DNA of 64,000 nucleotides from Rallus limicola (GCA_022605955.1 JAKCOZ010000012.1:22229015-22293014), one strand, 5' to 3'. Shown: positions 25,798-39,800, numbered from the stretch's first letter. Notes: generated from the sequence alone by a model not told the origin. Program-made: numbers and translations.

Positions 25798-26660
25798 ACA
25801 GAATGGTTTGGGTTGGAAAGGAACTTAAAGCTCATCTCATTCCAACCCCCTTCCATGGGCAGGGACACCCTCCACTAGCACAGGGTGCCTGAAGCTCCAT
25901 CCACCCTGGCCTTGAGCCCTGCCAGGGATCCAGGGGTGGCCACAGCTCCTGTGAGCAACCAGTTCCTCATCACTCAGAGTGAAGATCTAAATCTCCCCTC
26001 TTTCAGTTTAAACCCATTCCCCTTGTCCTATCACAACATTCCCTGATAAACAGTATCTCTCCAGCTTTCCTGGAGCCCCTTTAGGTACTGGGAAGTGCTA
26101 TAAGGTCTCCTCTTCTCCAGGTTGAACAACCCCAATTCTCTCAGCCTGTCTTCATAGCAGAGGTGCTCCAGCCCTCTGATGATTTTTGTGGCCTCTGGAC
26201 CTTTGTGGCCTCCAAAGGCTCATGTCTTTCCTGTACTGGGTTCTCCAGAGCTGTACGCATTACTGCAGGTGGGGTCCCACCAAGAGTTGACTAGAGGGGA
26301 AGAATCCCCTCCCTTGACCTGCTGGTCACGCTGCTTTTGATGCAACCCAGGACACAGTTGGCTTTCTGGGCTGAAGCACACACTGCCAGCTCATGTTGAA
26401 CTTCATATGAATCAATACACCCAAGTCCTTCTCCTCAGGGCTGCTCTCAATCCATTCTCCACCCAGCCTTTAGCTGTGCTTGGGACTGCCCTGACTCATG
26501 TGCAGGACCTTGCATTTGGCCTTGTTGAACTGCATGCACTTCTTGTGGGCCTACCTCTTTAGTCTGTCAAGGTCCCTATGGATGGCGTCCCTTCTCTCCA
26601 GCATGTCAGCTGCAGCACACAGCTTGGTGGTGTTGGCAAACTTGCTGAGGTTACACTGAC
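25798..26660 (-). mobile_element. CR1 LINE fragment, longest in the window
   Basis: About 860 bp on the minus strand. The plus strand opens CACAGAATGGTTTGGGTTGG (3' tail complement). It runs through the 3' untranslated blocks and then into reverse-transcriptase C-terminal sequence (AGGTCTCCTCTTCTCCAGGT, CTGCTGGTCACGCTGCTTTT, CAGGACCTTGCATTTGGCC, CAGCTTGGTGGTGTTGGCAA). The reading frame is broken by small changes, and it is older than the 18765/40865 pair. Similarity ends near 26660. Confidence 0.92.
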
Positions 26661-29600
26661 ATTTCAACCAAGAAACAAAACTTGCCAGAAACCTCATGAG
26701 AGCCATTCAAACACGATGGCACTGCATTTCTAGAAAATTGCACTAGCTAAGAAAATTATCTACCAGGCTTTTGGAGGCAATTTATTTACCTTAAATATTA
26801 TAGAAATAGCTTTCTGAAGCACAGCATTATAAAGTTCACATTAATTCAGCTACAATATGTCAAATTTACAAATTCAGACTTCAGAAGTTATTACAGCTGG
26901 CTGTTGAAATGAGACATGTTTGGTTAAGGCCATTTCTTAACAATTGCCTAAAACATCTGGTTAAGGCGAGGAAACTAAGACCTGTAGATGCTCCCTTCTG
27001 GAAGGAAGCAACAATTTGAAGCTCAATTTAAACTCAATTGAGAACAGACCTGGAGTACGTATATTTAATTTAGAAACAACACAGCACCAAGGACCCAGTG
27101 TTTGCTGAAGTTAGATGACTGGTTCCAGCTTCACTTTAGTCTCTGTTTACAGCACAGAAAACCTGGAATAATCTGTGGTACAGCAGACAACTGTTTGGAA
27201 CCCATCACCAGGAGGGAACCCTGTTTCAAAACAAAGCTGCCTCTTGAAAACTGAATGCCACCAAACATCACTTCCATGGTATGTGTGTCAGATTGCTGTG
27301 ATTAAACTTGTAAAAAAAAAAAGAAAAAGCAAGCTGTTTAAAAAAATGTTTCAGGTACTCTAGCTATTATTCATAAAAATGCAGTCCTCCCCAGCATAGC
27401 AGCTTATCAAATATAAACCAGAATACTCCATTTTACATGAAATGATGTGTAAAAGTTGCTATCTTTGTGAACATGAGATATTAAACAATTTCAGAGAGGA
27501 ATGTGTGAATCAATTAGATTCAGCAAAATGGGTTCTCGGTATCCGAATATTGTGGATACACTGAGACAACATGTCAAAGAACAGTGCTGACTCAAACATT
27601 TTTCCAAGCAAAGCATCCCTGCCATAGCATACATAACTTCATTTATACCTAAATGGCACAAAGTCAAGGATGTATAGATTAATTAGCTATGTTACCTACA
27701 AACATGCCACTTTAAAAAAAGAATTATTTAGTCCAAACCCATATTTTTGTAAGTTTAAGATAATTTTTTTTTCCTATACATTTTCCCAAAAGAAAGCTTG
27801 GCTATCATAAATTACTATATAGTTAAAAAGGTCTTGAATAAAACCAAATTATAATATCTCATGCTGTTCATCCTTTGGCTTCTATCCCAGTACAGGGTCG
27901 TGGCTCTGTACTGAAAACACAGTGGGATAATAAAACTGCCTGGAGATACTGAAATGCCTATTGTACAGCTAGCAACTACATATGACTTCTTGAAAAAAAT
28001 AAATTTAAAAATCACTTGAACTTACTGATGGAAGATTCCAGGGATTAAGCCCTCATCTACAGTGAATAGCACGAAGCTACCAAAGGCAACAGTGTTATCA
28101 CAATTCATACTAAGTGTTCTGGCTAGAATTATAAAATTACCATGGCTCTTGGAGGAAAAACACATCAAATCATGCCATGGCTTGCTATGAGTAAGTCACA
28201 TATATCTGTTTAGAGAAAAAGAGATGTTAACTAATAGTTTCAAATGAGCATATGAGATAGTAACAGACACGTAAGTGTTGTGAGTTGCTTCCAGATGTTT
28301 ATATTTTTTATACTGCTTCAATACTCCTCATAGCCTTCTAATGTTTATAATATATTGGAATACTATATTTAACAGATATAAATATTCAGAGTATGGACAG
28401 TACAGCACGGTGCTGTTGACAAAGCAGTATTATCAACTGTTAAAACTTGTTATGTTCCACTCTTCCATCAAAGGAATAGGCAGTAAATCCCACTCCAGAA
28501 GAAGCTTGGCCATTGCCTTTGGATTGCAAAGAGCTGTAAAGCATGGAGAAATTACCTCCCACTGCCAGAAAACTCCACCGCTCTTCCTATGGCTTCCAAG
28601 GCTATTGGGCTACTAATAACACAGTGGCACTTGATGGAAACGTCAGCTGACATGGGCTTGGCCAGCACCTCAGAGGTTCAGGACTTGAGTGTAAGATAAA
28701 GATCTAAACATGGTTCACAAAGAGAAGGAAAGGGCTGCTCAGTACTCCATAATTAGGGCAGCCAACCCCACACATACTGCTTGCTTTCCTCAATTTGAGG
28801 GTATTATGCTTTCCCAAATGAGATCCATGCTCTATTGAGCACTTGTAAATGAAGGAGATAGATATATGTATTATCTGTGTTGACACAAATCTATTATGAA
28901 TAAGTATAAGGTACATTCACTCATAGTCTGTTTATGGTGTTAGAGAAGAGAAACAGCATAGAAGCAGCAGCCTTACCCTTCCTCAGGGAAATCTCCTAGA
29001 CAATAAACCGATTACTAATATTTTTTTAATTTGGTAGGGCTCTGTGAGCAGATATATAAACTTAAGTCCTGCTTGCAATGAAGTTTCACTGACACAGTAA
29101 TGGCATTATGTTGGTAAGCAACACAATCAAATGCTCTAAAAGCAATTAACTAAAGTGCATGCTACTAACATGCTGCTAGACACAGGTACAAGGTCAGCCT
29201 TCCTGGATTTTTATTCCACAGTCACACATCGCTTCAATCCATTCACCTGATTTTCTTCCATCTGCCCTTGAGCTACCAGAGATCTGGCTGTGTGCCTTTG
29301 CTTGTGCATCAGCTCAGGATCCCAACGCAGTCAGTGATGGCTTCTGAATCCCCTAAGAAACGTACACTGCTTCTCACATCCTCCACACCACTTCCACCAT
29401 GTCAGCATGGGTCAGTTAATGAGATACCACTATAGGCAGTGCATACCCACGGCACCCAATCCTGCTGCTGACTGTATCAGAAGGGGTAAACTGTTCCAGC
29501 AGGGAGAGGAGGAAAAAAAAGGGAACCAAAACAAGGCTTGCAGAAATTCAGAACAAAGGAGGGAAGACCTCTCCCTGCTTTAGCAAAGGAAAGGAGGCTG

Positions 29601-32101
29601 TGTTCTCGTATACACTTCCTTTAATTAGACCATGAAGCACACTAATTATATAAAGTGCATACTCTCAAAAGTAATCAGTTGGACATACAAGTCATCCTAT
29701 TACCATTGACACCCATCAGGCTGGGCTTAGATTTAATTTTGAAAAAATTACAGGGAGGGAGAGGGTTCAAATCCTTCTAATTGTTTGATGTAATCCACAA
29801 GGTGATTTTTCCAACAGCACGTATCAGTATTGCTTTCACACAAAGGAAAGGTTTCTCATGCAAAAAGCACTTGCTTCACGTGGCATTTCAGGGGGCTGTT
29901 ATCTTCTGACATTTAACATTTACTTCTTAATGGCAGCTGTAATAATTAAACAAGACTGACAGGTCAAGTAACTTGTCCAAATAATATCAGAGAATACCCT
30001 CTGCATTCTATATTCAAAAGAGGAGCTCTGCTAGAGGCAATCATTTGTCATGATAGAAAGAATTAATCAACTGTGGCCCATTAACATTTGATCATTAAAT
30101 TTATGAGGGGGGAAAAAAAAAATCAAAATAACAGCTTATCTGATGATCCTGAATGCAATAGTTCCAAATTCAAGAAAAAAGGTAGTCCTTGTGATTGGCA
30201 AGAGATATTCTCAAGTTCTGAAGAGAATTCATAAGGGTTAGCATATATGATGCTGGCAAGTTAGAAAGACAACTCAGGTAGTAGAAGAAAGCTCAAGGTT
30301 TCTGCAAGTGATGAGCATAACCAAAAAACAAAAGCAGCATCCTGTGACCTCCCTACCCTATAGCCACTTCAGAGGCATTTTGCAGTAGAGAAGACACTAT
30401 TACTTACAGTTTCAAAGCACTTTAAAATCTTTAATTAAGGCTCAAAACCAAGTATTGGATGGATGAGAATGCATTTAAAAGAAAGAATAAAATCCACTTC
30501 CTTCTGCTGCTGACAGTCCACAGATGAGAACATTAATACGTAGCCATGGAAAGGTCAGGAGCAGTGAGATCTAAACAGACTAATCAGAGGCCTAAACCAG
30601 ATTTCTGCATCATTGCAACCCAAGTGGAACAGCATCATGACAGATTTGAACAAGGTCACTACTGTACGGTGGTAAAGCCTTCCCAAAGATCATGGCCCTC
30701 TGTTTGGTAGTGGCCTCAAAGAAAAAAATGCCAGGTAATGCTATTAACTAGCATATTTCCATTTCTTTGGGTTATTTCACATAAATACCCATTTGTCTCA
30801 TTCTGCTTGAGAGGTTAAAAAAAAAAACCAAACCAGAATGAATGAGCTTAACTGGAAGGAGACCACGAAGGTGCCAAGTTGCTGAAAAGTAATAATTCAA
30901 GGGAGACCCAAGAAAGTAATTCCTTTTTTTAAAACTAAATAATATAAACATGTTCCTATAGTCATTTATAATGGCTGCTTAATAAAAAGCAGGAAAAAAT
31001 ATATTCTGCAATAAAGTATAAGCCAAAAAATTAAAAGGAAATTAATTATTTATTCATTTCTGTTACCGTCCCCTCTGCTTGTCTTTAGCAGCCTAGGTTC
31101 TGTTGCCAGTCATCTGAATGCAAGCTCAATGATTTTGTCCTACATATAAATAACAGAGGGTAATGATGGCTACACGACAATTAAGATGGATTATGGGATT
31201 TCTTACACTGAGTAACTGAGTGATCTGCTTCTTTCATTTATTAGCAGTTTTTACACAAATGAGAAGAAAAAAATAAGAATGAACTTGAGCAATCTTGTTA
31301 GACATGAGAGTTGAAAAAGGATAAAGGTGTCTCTTCCATCAAATGTAGTCACAAGTTACTCTGACAGACAACTAGCAAATAATTATGCTTAAGTGCTTAG
31401 GCATTCACTAAATTGTCAGGTCAATTCCAGTGCTATTGTAATGAGGAACAGACCAAAAAAAAAAAAAGTCTAAATATGAAAAATATTTTTAACTGACCCT
31501 CAGAGACAACAAATGGAAGTGACCTGTGGATTTTGATCTGAAGAGAATTTTTACTGGCTAATCTTTCTGATTAAGTCCTTTAGGCAAGAAATAGCTTCTT
31601 TTGTAATGTGACATCTAGAAGACCATCCTTTTCTCAGAGAATAATAATAAAACTTTGCAGTTCTTTAGTAATATTTCTAACCATAAGAACATAAAGAAAG
31701 GAGTATCAATGGAAAGCATTCCACTAAAGGACCTAAATAAATAGCTATTCTAAGTCATAGAAATTTTTGCATATGCAAAATACCTTACAAAGCTGTGGAA
31801 ATTATCTCACAATCTGGTAATAAAGAGACTGTATAATTAAATTGCTGCCATTACACCGTCAGCAATACTTCATATATTTTCTTTGAATAAAGGGAAAATG
31901 TTTCTCTAATCAACCTGGGGAACTTTGGCTAACTCTCCAATGGAGCCAGCTATCATCTTCCTCTGAAACACCTTACAGGGCTTGAAATTCCTCCTTACCT
32001 CCTGCCAGAAGCCCTCACTCTTCCTACAAACGCTTCACATTTCAACAGCATGCTGGAATGCTCACCAAGGCTCTTCGCCCCATCACCTTGGGTTTCTGCA
32101 G
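26661..32101. other. Unique AT-rich sequence, no gene seen
   Basis: Over 5 kb with no recognisable repeat or exon. A tRNA B-box-like GGTTCAAATCC occurs at 29764 but without an A box. A somewhat GC-richer patch spans 29190-29480. Confidence 0.5.
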
Positions 32102-32228
32102 ATGGGGGATGTATCACACAAGCTGAGGGAGCAGGAGTTTGGGGCTGACAAACCAGATTTGCAGAAACAAGTGCTGGTAATTTGCTGGGCAGAGCTTAAT
32201 CATTTTTATTTTCCTTATACCATACTAG
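32102..32228 (+). other. Candidate exon (127 nt)
   Basis: The segment is preceded by a pyrimidine-rich acceptor (TTGGGTTTCTGCAG ending 32101) and followed by a strong donor (ACTAG then GTAAGTG at 32229). It starts with ATG and is open throughout in that frame, beginning MGDVSHKLREQEF, with a stop only inside the intron side of the donor. No family is recognised. The donor is good and the acceptor moderate. Both could occur by chance in 64 kb, so this is only a candidate, perhaps of a long noncoding RNA. Confidence 0.22.
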
Positions 32229-33749
32229 GTAAGTGACAAAGAACCTACCAGAGAATGTATGTTCTCTTTTCAATAACAGAGAAAAGAGAAAAATTGTGGA
32301 GAACTGACAAGGAATGGCGGGGTGGGGTGAGGGAACCAACACTTGCATACTTCAGTTTACTAGGTGAGAAATAGCCCAGCTGAAATGTTTTTGAGCACTG
32401 TATGGTCACATCCCTGCACTCCCTTGCACGTGTGTCCAATCTTTCTTTTAAATACTCAAGTCATGTAAAACTGTTCAGTTTTATAGCCTTCCAAGCAAGT
32501 TAAGTGTCAGTCACAGAATGGCTATTTTCATGAAGTCTAATCTTCATATATTTGTCAAGTTCAAGACAGTATAGACCAACAGATTACTTAAGTTCATTTT
32601 TTAAAGACTGTTTTAATCAGTTAATGTAGTGTCATGCTTACACCTAGCTACAATTTTGAATTTGTTCACATTTCAATAATCTTTAATACTGTAAGGTTGA
32701 TACTGACACTGTAAGCATATAACATGAGTCTCTGAGTAGCTACAAGTGCTTTGTTGGACCCTTTTGTCTTCAGAAAATTCTACTCCCTTGACCAGTAAGG
32801 TATACAGCTCCACCTGGCATGAATGTGCTGCTCAAGCTACCTGAGTCCGACTCACTAGTATATTGTGCATCATTTACAACCACACACACATAAAAAGTTC
32901 AGGACCCACCCAAAGGGTCTGCACACTCCAGCTCTACAACACCCAAAAGGCTTTTTGTTTTGCGTGCCAAAAAAATCACCCTTATTTACCTGGAGGGCTG
33001 GTAAGCCAAATAAGAAGAGAGGATTCCACTTACAGGGTGGCTACATCTAATGTCCAAACACAAAATAAAGCGTATTACTAAAAAGCAGACTTCATTCAGC
33101 TGGACTAACCCACACTTCTGGCATACCTTCTTACCAAAAAAGTAAACAACAAAAAAGACAACCAAACATTTGGTAATTTCTATTCAGTGACCCTTCATTT
33201 ACTATGTCAACATTTGTTCCTTTTAGTTCATTTCTCCATAGATAATGAGACACATGCACTTTGCTGGACCTTGATATTCCTGTGAGTTTTGTGGTAAAAG
33301 CACACATTCAAAAGCCTGGCTAAAGAAACTCACCAAACTTCGTGATGTTTCTGATTTTTAGTGCATTTCTCTTAATTAGGGCACATACATTTATTTTTTG
33401 TGTTAAAGTTACTATACATCTTTAGGCCTTTTTAAAAGTTGAAGATGAATATCTGTGCTCATTACATCACCAAACTGATCATTCTGGCCAGAACCTGGTA
33501 TCGTGAGCCAACAACTGCCTTTGTTTACAGGCAAAAAAAAGGGTCTGTCCATTGGAACTGCACTGAAAACTTGAATGGGGTTGAAGAGAGAAAAAGAACA
33601 ATAATTTGATTCTGGTTTTGGAAATGTTTTTTCAGGCTTCCTGTTATTCCATGACCTGACCAGATGAAGTCCTGAAAGCAGCACCTGGTACAAGTCAGGC
33701 CTGTGTTTAGGAAGAGGTGTTAACTGTTTGCTTTTTCTATGGTAATGAT
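32229..33749. other. Unique sequence, no gene seen
   Basis: The long minus-strand frame (33412-33795) owes its proline run to the adjacent G homopolymer and has no recognisable domain. Confidence 0.5.
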
Positions 33750-33773
33750 GGGGGGGGGGGGGGGGGGGGGGGG
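33750..33773. repeat. G24 homopolymer
   Basis: Twenty-four consecutive G followed by CCCAGG. Length is likely variable between individuals and error-prone in sequencing. It can form G-quadruplex structure on the plus strand. Confidence 0.9.
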
Positions 33774-35719
33774 CCCAGGTAACCCCACCCTCCATGGAGG
33801 GAGAACAAAGAAGTAGTGTTCTCTTTGTGGGATTCTCTGTTATAATTATATAGTTATATACCTAACAGGCTTTCTTTAGCTCTCCCTAACTCCATTCCCT
33901 CCTCCCCACCCAAAAAAGCCAAAAAAAGGCAGCAAAAATACAAGAGTGAATAATTTTTTTCCTAGAATTAAGCAGCAGTAACATCACAGCCTGGATGGGG
34001 TCTGCCTAGGTGAAGAATAAAGATAACCTTTTTTTTTAAAGTTGTAATACATTAAGCTCCTTTCATCTTCATCGCTTCACAGCTCCTCAGTAACACCTCA
34101 CTCATGTCCCAGGGAACTAAACTTTCTCACCCTTTACCTTACAGCACCTGCTCTGCATCAAACCACAGATATTCACAGAGCATCATTCACCAACATCAGA
34201 GCAACCTTTCAACAGTGACAGGATCAAGATCAAAGTAGAAATGTTCACAAAACCTGTAAGCAATTCCACTAACTAATAACTCATCAATACCTATGTAACC
34301 GCTACTGCAGAATGTGTCTTGGCCAAATCCAAGAGCATCATGATCACCCTTATAGCTCCGTTTTCATATATATACACACACAAGCCTTAAATGCAAAGTA
34401 AAGGACAGCCTTATGTATGATCAAAGATTGAGCTGGAAGGTCTTTTCAACTTTGAAACACTAGGAAAGCTATTATGGATCATCAGCACTGTGGGCATCAC
34501 ACCACCAGAGTTCAGAGATGGCTACATGAGACGCAAGGTATGACTCCCAGGTGTGAATTACAACACACTGTTGTCTTGGGTGTTTCAGGATAGTTTAGTC
34601 TCAGTACATTCATTTCACCTGTTTTGCAATTATTTTCTGCCTCAAAGATTGAATTCCTCTGACCTAGCATTGTTCCCACTCCTTTCTCATAGAGGAGTCA
34701 GAGACTCATAAGATTCAAGGGCTAAAATAGGGGAAAACGACGCTGTGAGTAGTAATATATTCCCAGCAATGGTGCTGCATCTCTCCCCAGGGATTTGTGA
34801 TCCAATTGGGTAACATGATCTGTGAAAACCAAAGCTCTACCAACATCCATTTCTGACAGCAAGACACCAGAAACACTTTTCTGAGGAACCATTACCTAGA
34901 GTGCGTTGACCTCATCATTCCCAACAGTGACATGATGCAAAACTCGCTGTAGATTGGCCACACGCTCTCCTTTCCCAAATTTCTATGTAGGTATAGCTCC
35001 CTAGAGAGTACTGTTCTTTGACTACAAGAGTATATTTCTTCAGCCTAAATTTATGCTGGATGGTCTTACTTTCATAATGCTACACTGCATAACTTATGAG
35101 TTGCAGATTTGGGTAGGAAAGATGAGAATTTATTTAAGAGAAAGGAAATTATGTGATAATATCAGCTAATAAATAACTGGGTTGTAGTCATTGTATGAGG
35201 ATTAAGTGTGTGTATCTGTGTGCGTGCCTGCTATAAAAATGTTTTCAGTTTTTTCTATATCATAATTTTTATGCTATGAGCACTAATTATCTTTTAATAT
35301 GGAAAGCTGGAATGATTAATATAGTTTAACACATTACACAAGATCTTGTGTTTGCAAGACAGCTTGCTTTCTGTTTATTCTCATCTAGATGTTTAATGAA
35401 GTGACTGCCATACCACACAAGTAGATGGGTTAAATGAATCAATACAACATTTTGCCTAATAAGAAGAATTTACAGAAAACTTATGTGAAAGGTTATTTTT
35501 TTTAAACACAGAGCTTTAACAGCAAGAATTCACAAAGGCCTGTGTTCCTCATAGTCAAAAATCCTTATAAAATATAATGATCAAAAGTGTCACACAGAAG
35601 AACTCTCTGTAATTATCAAAAACTTCAATATTGTCTGTAAGCTGTTACACTGAAAAGCCTAAAACCTGCATCTTTTTCTTTTCTCACTTCTCCTCCAAAC
35701 ACGTACAACTAAAGGAAGA
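33774..35719. other. Unique sequence, no gene seen
   Basis: Contains small TA/CA (34366-34382) and TG (35206-35226) tracts. A faint CR1-tail-like string near 34430 is not secure. Confidence 0.5.
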
Positions 35720-35910
35720 CTGAAACTGCTGCCAGGATTTTTCAATGCGAGGCGCTGAAATGATTCACATGAAAGCGGCAGAGCTTTTCCAACCTGCCAA
35801 TATGGGGTGCTTAAGATTTTCTTGGTCTCATTTCAGCCTCAGCATGATCATCAATACAGTCCCCTTAATGATATTAATTTTATTATGCAAATGTCATCAT
35901 TATTGATCTG
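35720..35910. promoter_or_regulatory. Candidate conserved noncoding element
   Basis: A small CpG cluster (AATGCGAGGCGCTG near 35745) is followed by closely spaced homeodomain-type AT cores (TTAATGATATTAATTTTATT) and a perfect octamer ATGCAAAT at 35885-35892. This density of developmental transcription-factor sites in a gene-poor setting suggests an enhancer, but the motifs alone prove nothing. Confidence 0.3.
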
Positions 35911-36704
35911 TATGGCTCATGAGGGTGGTGAGATGGAGTGCCCTGGTCCCTCCCATGGGGGAGCCTCAGACTTCCATATCTAGCTGGGACCTTCACAGGA
36001 TACAAGAGAAAATTGTTGCCGTTGAACTAAGACCCACTACATTTCTAGCAAAGCAAACAAACAAGTCTATGACCAATTAGGACCATCAGGAATTTAGTAG
36101 GGGTTTTGTTGTGGGGGTTTCTGAGGACCAGAAGGGAGAAATCCCTTTCTTTAAGCTGCGGGGATACAGTAAGGTCTCCATATTCTCCAGATGCAAGCTT
36201 TTACCAAGAACAAAAGAAAGGTAACCATACAGCTCACGTGCTCAACACTAACTGCCTTTGGTAAAAAGCACTTTAAAAGATGCCCTGAAAAACCCCACAC
36301 CTGAACCGTGGGCACAGGAACAGAAGGACTGACCCCACAGCGTGCTCTCACCAACCTGAGCTTGGGCAGATGCAGTGTCCTCAGCCTGTCCTCCTAGAAC
36401 AGCTGGATCCTCTCTCCTGTCAGGAGAGCACAACTCACCCAGGCTCACCTCATGCAAATGCCCCAGAGCAAAGGCAGCATCAGCTCCAGCTGCCACCAGT
36501 CATAGTGGATGCAGGTGCCTCTGCTGCCCATACCAGCACCCACACTGGCTAAAAATAATCTTCAATGTGGTTTGGGCATTCCAGCTCTATGGCAGTGCTT
36601 TTGAAAAGCTCCTCCAGAACTCTGCAAACTAGGCAGAGCGTGACAATGGGTTTTTGGTGGTGGCTGTCACACCTGTATTAGCAAGAAAGCTTTTTAACCT
36701 TCAG
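35911..36704. other. Moderately GC-richer sequence, no gene seen
   Basis: 36140-36560 is GC-richer than its surroundings with overlapping frames on both strands. No repeat family is recognised securely. Confidence 0.4.
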
Positions 36705-36889
36705 CTGACACATATAGTGAGGCTCCTGAGCAAGCAGAGAGGAGAAAATGAACTAAAAGAGATGACTTCTCTCCTCTTCCAACTAGAAACATTTTTGTCT
36801 GCCTACAACTTTCCACAGAAGCAACGTTATATCATAGCCAATGAATTCCAACAAAAGTACAATCAACTCGACACAAGGCTGTGCATTAG
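36705..36889 (+). other. Candidate exon (185 nt)
   Basis: The acceptor CTTTTTAACCTTCAG ends at 36704. The donor is near-perfect: TTAG then GTAAGTA from 36890. One frame is open across the whole segment (61 codons plus 2 nt), beginning LTHIVRLLSKQRGENE and ending TRLCI. The predicted peptide is charged and helix-prone but matches nothing I know. If spliced to 44603-44638 the phase fits and the frame stays open. It could be a lineage-specific or noncoding transcript, or chance. Confidence 0.28.
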
Positions 36890-39800
36890 GTAAGTACACA
36901 CTGTAAACAGTATTAGACTGGAACAACCAGACAGGTGGAAGTGATTGCCTGTAATTGTAGGTTGACACCAAAATTACTGGCTTCAAGACTGAATTTGGTG
37001 ATAATGTAAATCAGTCCCTGTTATTCTTCTCTTAGCAGCCAGTCTTATGAACTGCCTGAAAGAAACCTATTGAATTCCTCTGTAAAGAAAATGAAGTAAA
37101 TTCAAAGTATTTCCCACTTCTGTTGAGATTTCGGCTGTTACATCTGTTAATGAGGTGCAGGGATTGGGGCTCTGTTTTCAACATTCCTTTTACAACCTCA
37201 GTTGTTAATATAAGTCTATCTCCATGGTAGCCTCAGGCACATTCCTTGTCAATAAAGGCATGCCCTGCTCACCTTTCCAGCCATCTCCACTGGTGACTTG
37301 CTTTTATTACTGCTCCTTCTTTGCAGGACAAATATTTATAGAAAAGTTTGTGGTTACTGTTGCCTCCTGCAGTTATGTATCATGGCTGAGGAACTGGTGC
37401 GATTGAATGGTTTTGGGTTTGTTTGGGGTTTTTTTTGTCTTTTATAACAAGCAGAAGAACAGTATATGCTTTCAAAGACAAGATATAAAAGTCCCTCAGA
37501 GTCACTGCCATTGTGGGAGTTCCTCATAACCAACCAACCAAACCACAGTTAACACGCTTGTGATAGTGAAGCCACCACTCTGTAAGATCTGTCTTCCCTG
37601 TAAGTAAGACAGAGAGGAGGAAGACAAGACAGCAGAGATACAGACACAAAGGCTGGTTTTATATTCGCATTTTGGCTCAGAGCAGCAGAGCAATTTTGAA
37701 GCAAATCCCCTGATCTTCCCCACTTACTGCAGGCTGGTGTAGTTCACAGAGCTTGGTATGGCGAGAGCAAATCCGGCTCCATGCAGAGGAAATGAAACCA
37801 TTCGCTCTTCTGCAGGTGCAGAATAAGTGCTCTCCACCCCTAATGAGTGCTCGGCCATTTAGATAGCCTCTAATGATGTGCCTGGTGAAGATGTTTGGCC
37901 CAGAGCACCAAACTAAATATTTTAAACAAAATTATACCACATTCAGTGTAAGAAAAAGCAAAACCATTCCCAAGATCCGTACAGCGCTTTCATACTGTCA
38001 CAGTTTTGGACAGCATGGCTCAGCATTGCTGGCAAGACATACAACTTGGGTCCTGTGGAGCCAGGTGTATTTGTTACTGCTCTCCAGTAATTAGTTACAA
38101 CACACCTCAACACAACCGAGTGCCACGATACAGCATCTTTGTAATGGAGGGTACTCAGAGGCAAAGAGCCTTTGGAGATAGCCCAAAACAGTAATAACTT
38201 AATACCCAATTGATCAGAACATGAATGAAATAAACAGCGTGATTTCTGCCAGCATGATAGGCATTATGAAAAGCACCTTAGTTATTAAACAATCAAGTAA
38301 CACTTATCTAAGGAGCTCACAGCACCAGATCAGAGGCTGAATAACTAAACAGGAAAAGGCACAGGATACAGGCAAAAGCTATTATCTTGTCAGATCTCTA
38401 TGAGATTTTCTGCAGATAAGTTAAAAAATGTTCTGTATTACCCTGTCAAGCAAAGTAAATACTCTGGCTGTAGGCTGTGCTACATGACATTGCACATCGG
38501 AAAGCAAAACAAGTCAGGAAAGGCACGCATGATGGAAAGATGTTTTAATCATAAATCAGGCAAAACCACAACACACTTAGGCCAATGCTACAATTTACAA
38601 ATACAAGATACTACTTGATTGCCGGCCTCTTTGTTTCTGAAGGTTAGATTAAAATTAGCACTTAAATAATCCACTATCAGGAAATATTTGGAACAAAATT
38701 AGAAACATTCAATGGAGACTCATGCTATTTCACTCTGGCTAATAAGCAGCAGATTTTTACTTGATTGTTAATCTTGGGAGACTACGCTCAGAAGTAACTG
38801 GATCTGCGTTTCAACCAATTCAAGTAACCTGATGAAAAGTTGAGGCTATAAAAAACAGTTGGCCAAATCTATCTGGACAAAGTTGTTACAGAGGTTTGAA
38901 CTTGAGAAAGGCTAAACACCTCAGAAAAGCTGGTATCATCACCTTCAGTAGAACTCAAGACTACATAGAAGTATTTTGTAGATCAAGCTTTTTGCAGGGC
39001 TGCGCTTCTCACACTTTAACACGATATATTATCTTTTTTAAAGGTCTGCACTGGCAGAATTGGCCTATTTCTGGTATTGTGGCTACTCTAACAGAAAGAG
39101 AACAAACAAACAAAACCAGTTTCAGGGATCTCTGTAGTAAATCATGTTACTTTTAGAAAGGAAGATTCATTAAAATGTAAACTTGCACATGCTTTTGCAT
39201 GCTGTGGTTGCAGGTATGATGCATCTCACTCTGATGGACCAGGTACCAAAGTGATGATCAGACTGGATAACCCATGAACACAACCACTTATGGGTATGTT
39301 GATCTTCTAAAGATCTAGGTTAAAAACCTTCCATTATATGCACGGCAGTGGACATGGATATCCTTCAGAGCAGAGAACAAAAGAAAAGCTCTTGATTGCC
39401 CATTCTGTAACAATAATATTTGCACCAGTCATGCCCAGTTCCCAGAGCGACACCATTATTATGTCTGATACTGGGGGACAAGCATAGGTGTTGACAAAAT
39501 ACCATTAACGTGACGTTCCAGCAAAAGAGCAGGTGGGGAAAAGGACTGTCATAAAAAAGGCTTGAAAGCTTGGCTTTTCCTCTTCTATGAGGAAAAAGAT
39601 GTAAAGAAATGGTACAGAAATATGACAATGTCCCTTCAACTCTAACACACTTACTAGCTTAAGAGCTATTTAACACAAAAAGAAAAACATTACTAAGGTA
39701 AAATAGGAGATTGTGAGCTTTTAAAATAGATGCAGGCAAAACAGATCTGAAACCCATGAAAGATATGCTTAAGAGCAGCAGTACACAAATGCTCTAAAGA

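Noticed and set aside
29730..29790. tRNA gene suggested by GGTTCAAATCC (B-box-like)
   Set aside because: No A box, no acceptor-stem pairing and no anticodon arm in the preceding 60 bases.
33412..33795. 127-codon minus frame with a proline run
   Set aside because: The prolines are the complement of the G24 homopolymer. The remainder is not recognisable.
34425..34470. CR1 3' end (TTGAGCTGGAAGGTCTTTTC)
   Set aside because: Only about 30 bases resemble a CR1 tail and the GATTCT repeat is missing; too short to support.
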